A DNA stretch of 64,000 nt from Maricaulis maris (GTDB taxonomy: Bacteria > Pseudomonadota > Alphaproteobacteria > Caulobacterales > Maricaulaceae), in assembly GCF_003634045.1 (NCBI RefSeq), contig NZ_RBIM01000004.1, forward strand, positions 62,001 through 126,000. Reading direction: 5' to 3'. The translations under genes and the position numbers were made by a program. Under the pieces are notes generated by a model, which had not been told where the DNA came from, searched no databases, and was given only the letters and a program-made list of their open reading frames with translations. This document shows positions 62,092-64,000 of this stretch, one piece after another. Numbering within the stretch: the first letter of the stretch is position 1; each line of letters starts with the position of its first letter.

Positions 62092-63582
62092 TCAAGCATC
62101 CGCCGGCTGCACCGGGCGGGCAAGCCCGGCCGCCACACAGCGGGCCGCACCGCGATCCAAAAGCCCCGCCAGCGCGTCTGTCAGCGCCGCTACCACGTCG
62201 GGGCGACGTGCGAGGTCGCGCCCGAACACCGGTTCGATTGCCAGCAATGCCTGTACCTGCGCCGCAGGATCGGCACCGGCCCTGGCCAAGGCGTCACGGG
62301 TCCGGTCTGCCAGCGGATCATCGACGTCATAGGCACGGCCTTGTTCATCCACACCCGTCTGCCAGCGCATCCAGGCGGCAATGGCGAGGCAGATCGCCGG
62401 CGAGGCCAGACCAACCGCGAGCCGGTCCCGCAAGGTCGCCAGCAAGCGCTGCGGCAGTTTCTGCGACCCGTCCATGGCGATCTGGACCAAGCTGTGTTCC
62501 AGCGCCGGATTGGCAAAACGTTGCACCAAGGCAGCGCGATAGGCCGCCGCGTCGAACCCGGCAGGTGCATCCAGCGTTGGCTGGGCCTCATCCCAAATCG
62601 CATTGACGAGCGCGTCAAAGCCCGGCGCGGCCATCGCCTCGTGCACAAAACGGTGGCCCGCCAGCGCGCCGAGATAGGCCAGTGTCGAATGCGAGCCGTT
62701 GAGCAGGCGCAGCTTGATCCGCTCCCAGGCGGCGACATCGTCGGTCATCTCGACGCCGACGGTTTCCAGGGGCGGGCGCCGGTCAGAGAACCAGTCCTCG
62801 ACCACCCATTGGGTAAAACCCTCGGTCTTGACCATGGCCTCGTCGCGATAACCCAGACTGGCCTCGAGCGCGTCAATATCAGCCGCCGTTGTCGCCGGTA
62901 CGATGCGGTCCACCATGGAAGAGGGAAAGGCCGCTTCGGTTTCGATCCAGCCGGCCAAATCCGGATCGAGCGCGTGGGCAAAGGCCAGCACCGCCTGGCG
63001 CGTACGCCGTCCATTGTCCGGGATATTGTCGCAGGACAGGGTGGTGAAGGGCGGCAGGCCAGCCATCCTGCGCGCCGCCAACGCCGCCACCAGAAGACCG
63101 GGCACACTGCACGGGCGGGCGGAGTCGGCGAGATCAGCGCGGATTTCCGGCGCCTCCAGCATCAGGGCACCGCTTTGCGGATCAAGCAGATAACCCTTCT
63201 CGGTCACGGTCAGTGTCACCAGGGCGGTATCGGGATGGGCCATCGCGGCAACCAGCGCTGCAGGGTCGTCCGGCGCGACCAGAACGTCGCGAATGGCCCC
63301 GATGATCTGGCGCCGCTCGCCATCGGCGTCGCGGATCTGGCAGGTATAGAGTCCGTCCTGAGGATTGAGCTGGCCGGCAACACGGGGCGAGCGCAACGAG
63401 GCACCGCAGATCATCCAGCCGGTCTCGCCCGCCGCCATAAGCGCATCGAAACAGACCGCCTGGTGCGCGCGGTGGAAAGCGCCCAATCCGAGGTGCACGA
63501 TCCCGACCGGCTGGCTGCGGTCATAGGTGGGACGAGCGATCCCGGTCGGCAGGTCCGCGATCCGGTCCGCCTGCAATCTCAT
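62092..63582 (-). CDS. uxuB: mannitol dehydrogenase-family fructuronate reductase
   Basis: This 496-residue polyol-specific long-chain dehydrogenase reduces D-fructuronate to D-mannonate with NADH. It has the N-terminal nucleotide-binding segment VGIVHLGLGAFHRAHQA, LSCDNIPDNG in the middle and the catalytic KLRLLNGSHSTLAYLG with Lys, Asn and His. Divergence from a mannonate dehydratase gene supports the fructuronate rather than mannitol assignment, since the two act in sequence on glucuronate released by GH115. ATG 63582 is preferred over TTG 63588. It is followed by the LacI gene 42 bases downstream. Confidence 0.9.
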   Translation of the reverse strand: MRLQADRIADLPTGIARPTYDRSQPVGIVHLGLGAFHRAHQAVCFDALMAAGETGWMICGASLRSPRVAGQLNPQDGLYTCQIRDADGERRQIIGAIRDVLVAPDDPAALVAAMAHPDTALVTLTVTEKGYLLDPQSGALMLEAPEIRADLADSARPCSVPGLLVAALAARRMAGLPPFTTLSCDNIPDNGRRTRQAVLAFAHALDPDLAGWIETEAAFPSSMVDRIVPATTAADIDALEASLGYRDEAMVKTEGFTQWVVEDWFSDRRPPLETVGVEMTDDVAAWERIKLRLLNGSHSTLAYLGALAGHRFVHEAMAAPGFDALVNAIWDEAQPTLDAPAGFDAAAYRAALVQRFANPALEHSLVQIAMDGSQKLPQRLLATLRDRLAVGLASPAICLAIAAWMRWQTGVDEQGRAYDVDDPLADRTRDALARAGADPAAQVQALLAIEPVFGRDLARRPDVVAALTDALAGLLDRGAARCVAAGLARPVQPADA

Positions 63583-63696
63583 CGGCAAATCGCCCGACCG
63601 AAACGCTGTCGCACGCCCGCTCTCGTCGCCATCGCCTGTCCCCTTATGTCCGGATCTGCGTCAAAGTTGACAGAGCCGCAGCGGCGCGTCAATCAA

Positions 63697-63707
63697 TTGT
63701 CTGACAA
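63697..63707. promoter_or_regulatory. palindrome TTGTCTGACAA between uxuB and manD
   Basis: An exact copy of the element upstream of xylX. It lies 21-32 nt before the manD start codon and about 115 nt from uxuB, within their shared promoter region (63583-63728). Confidence 0.6.
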
Positions 63708-63728
63708 GAAAGCGCGCCGGAGCCCGCC

Positions 63729-64000
63729 ATGAGGATAATCGCAGCCAAAGTCATCGTGACCTGCCCCGGTCGCAACTTCGTGACGCTGAAAATAGAGACC
63801 GACCAGGGCCTTCACGGCATCGGCGACGCGACGCTCAACGGGCGGGAAAAGGCCGTCGTCGCCTATCTGGAAGAGCATGTGATTCCGCTCCTGATCGGCC
63901 GCGACGCGCACCGGATCGAGGATATCTGGCAATATCTCTATCGCGGGGCCTATTGGCGTCGCGGCCCCGTCACCATGTCGGCGATCGCGGCTGTTGATAC
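63729..64000 (+). CDS. manD: D-mannonate dehydratase (enolase superfamily), N-terminal part
   Basis: Ninety codons are visible before the window ends. The protein begins [25 protein letters not shown], followed by [42 protein letters not shown] and [18 protein letters not shown]. This matches the N-terminal capping domain of ManD/RspA-type enolases, which dehydrate D-mannonate to 2-keto-3-deoxy-D-gluconate. The catalytic barrel is outside the window, so activity cannot be confirmed. ATG 63729 is preceded by CCGGAG. It is divergent from uxuB, which makes its substrate, and shares the TTGTCTGACAA operator region. Confidence 0.88.
   Translation, partial: MRIIAAKVIVTCPGRNFVTLKIETDQGLHGIGDATLNGREKAVVAYLEEHVIPLLIGRDAHRIEDIWQYLYRGAYWRRGPVTMSAIAAVD

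Noticed and set aside
61045-63732. Plus-strand open frame of about 900 codons across the LacI and uxuB genes
   Set aside because: It crosses two well-supported minus-strand genes and their intergenic gap, so it is a stop-free antisense frame rather than a gene.
1-64000. tRNA, rRNA, CRISPR, prophage or insertion sequence
   Set aside because: None recognised on reading; intergenic regions are short and hold only the elements listed.

Overview
The window looks like chromosomal DNA of a marine, stalked-type alphaproteobacterium of the Caulobacterales, close to Maricaulis or other Hyphomonadaceae-like genera. The reasons are GC-rich DNA, an oxidative (Weimberg-type) xylose pathway whose proteins resemble Caulobacter XylX/XylB/XylC/XylD, a large TonB-dependent receptor in a carbohydrate locus, and an ECF11-type sigma factor with a ChrR-like anti-sigma factor. 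The genus is an inference. No rRNA, tRNA, insertion sequence, prophage or CRISPR array was recognised.

Layout. 1-4084: the 3' part of leuB, a lower-GC orphan membrane protein, an M19 dipeptidase and a secreted two-repeat protein. 4085-6828: a partner-switching signalling operon (Hpt, STAS, receiver-SpoIIE phosphatase, GHKL kinase). 6950-13008: a LacI regulator, then an RpoE/ChrR pair divergent from a three-gene lipid-modification operon (FAD oxidoreductase, DUF1365, Cfa-like methyltransferase). 13129-15270: a CHASE4-GGDEF-EAL protein. 15314-28981: a beta-glucan locus with two GPH-type sugar symporters, a LacI regulator, a GntP permease, a Tat-lipoprotein lactonase, two GH3 enzymes and a GH9 enzyme. 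29061-34101: an enoyl-CoA hydratase and an RND efflux pair. 34240-64000: a large xylan locus.

The xylan locus holds a GH10 xylanase and a TonB-dependent receptor on the minus strand. Divergent from the receptor is a plus-strand operon of four flavin-dependent tryptophan-halogenase-like genes ending in a GH43 enzyme. Then come GH115 alpha-glucuronidase and GH3 on the minus strand, a FadR-type GntR regulator and xylonate dehydratase (xylD) on the plus strand, and an aldose epimerase, xylonolactonase, sugar porter, xylose dehydrogenase, XylX, a LacI regulator and fructuronate reductase on the minus strand. Mannonate dehydratase runs off the right edge. Together these would cut glucuronoxylan, import oligomers, and feed xylose into the oxidative pathway and glucuronate into the uronate pathway. 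The alpha-ketoglutarate semialdehyde dehydrogenase (XylA step) and uronate isomerase are not in the window.

The most interesting observations are these. (1) The four-gene halogenase-like operon is tied to xylan uptake, and its second member has lost every catalytic motif I could check. (2) A 15-bp AGCGCT-centred operator lies upstream of both the TonB receptor and xylX. (3) The exact palindrome TTGTCTGACAA lies upstream of xylX and in the uxuB/manD promoter region, with a near match over the first halogenase start codon. (4) The ChrR-like anti-sigma factor lacks both Cys zinc ligands of its N-terminal domain. No computation or search was run. Family calls come from reading the translations, and motif positions were counted by hand.
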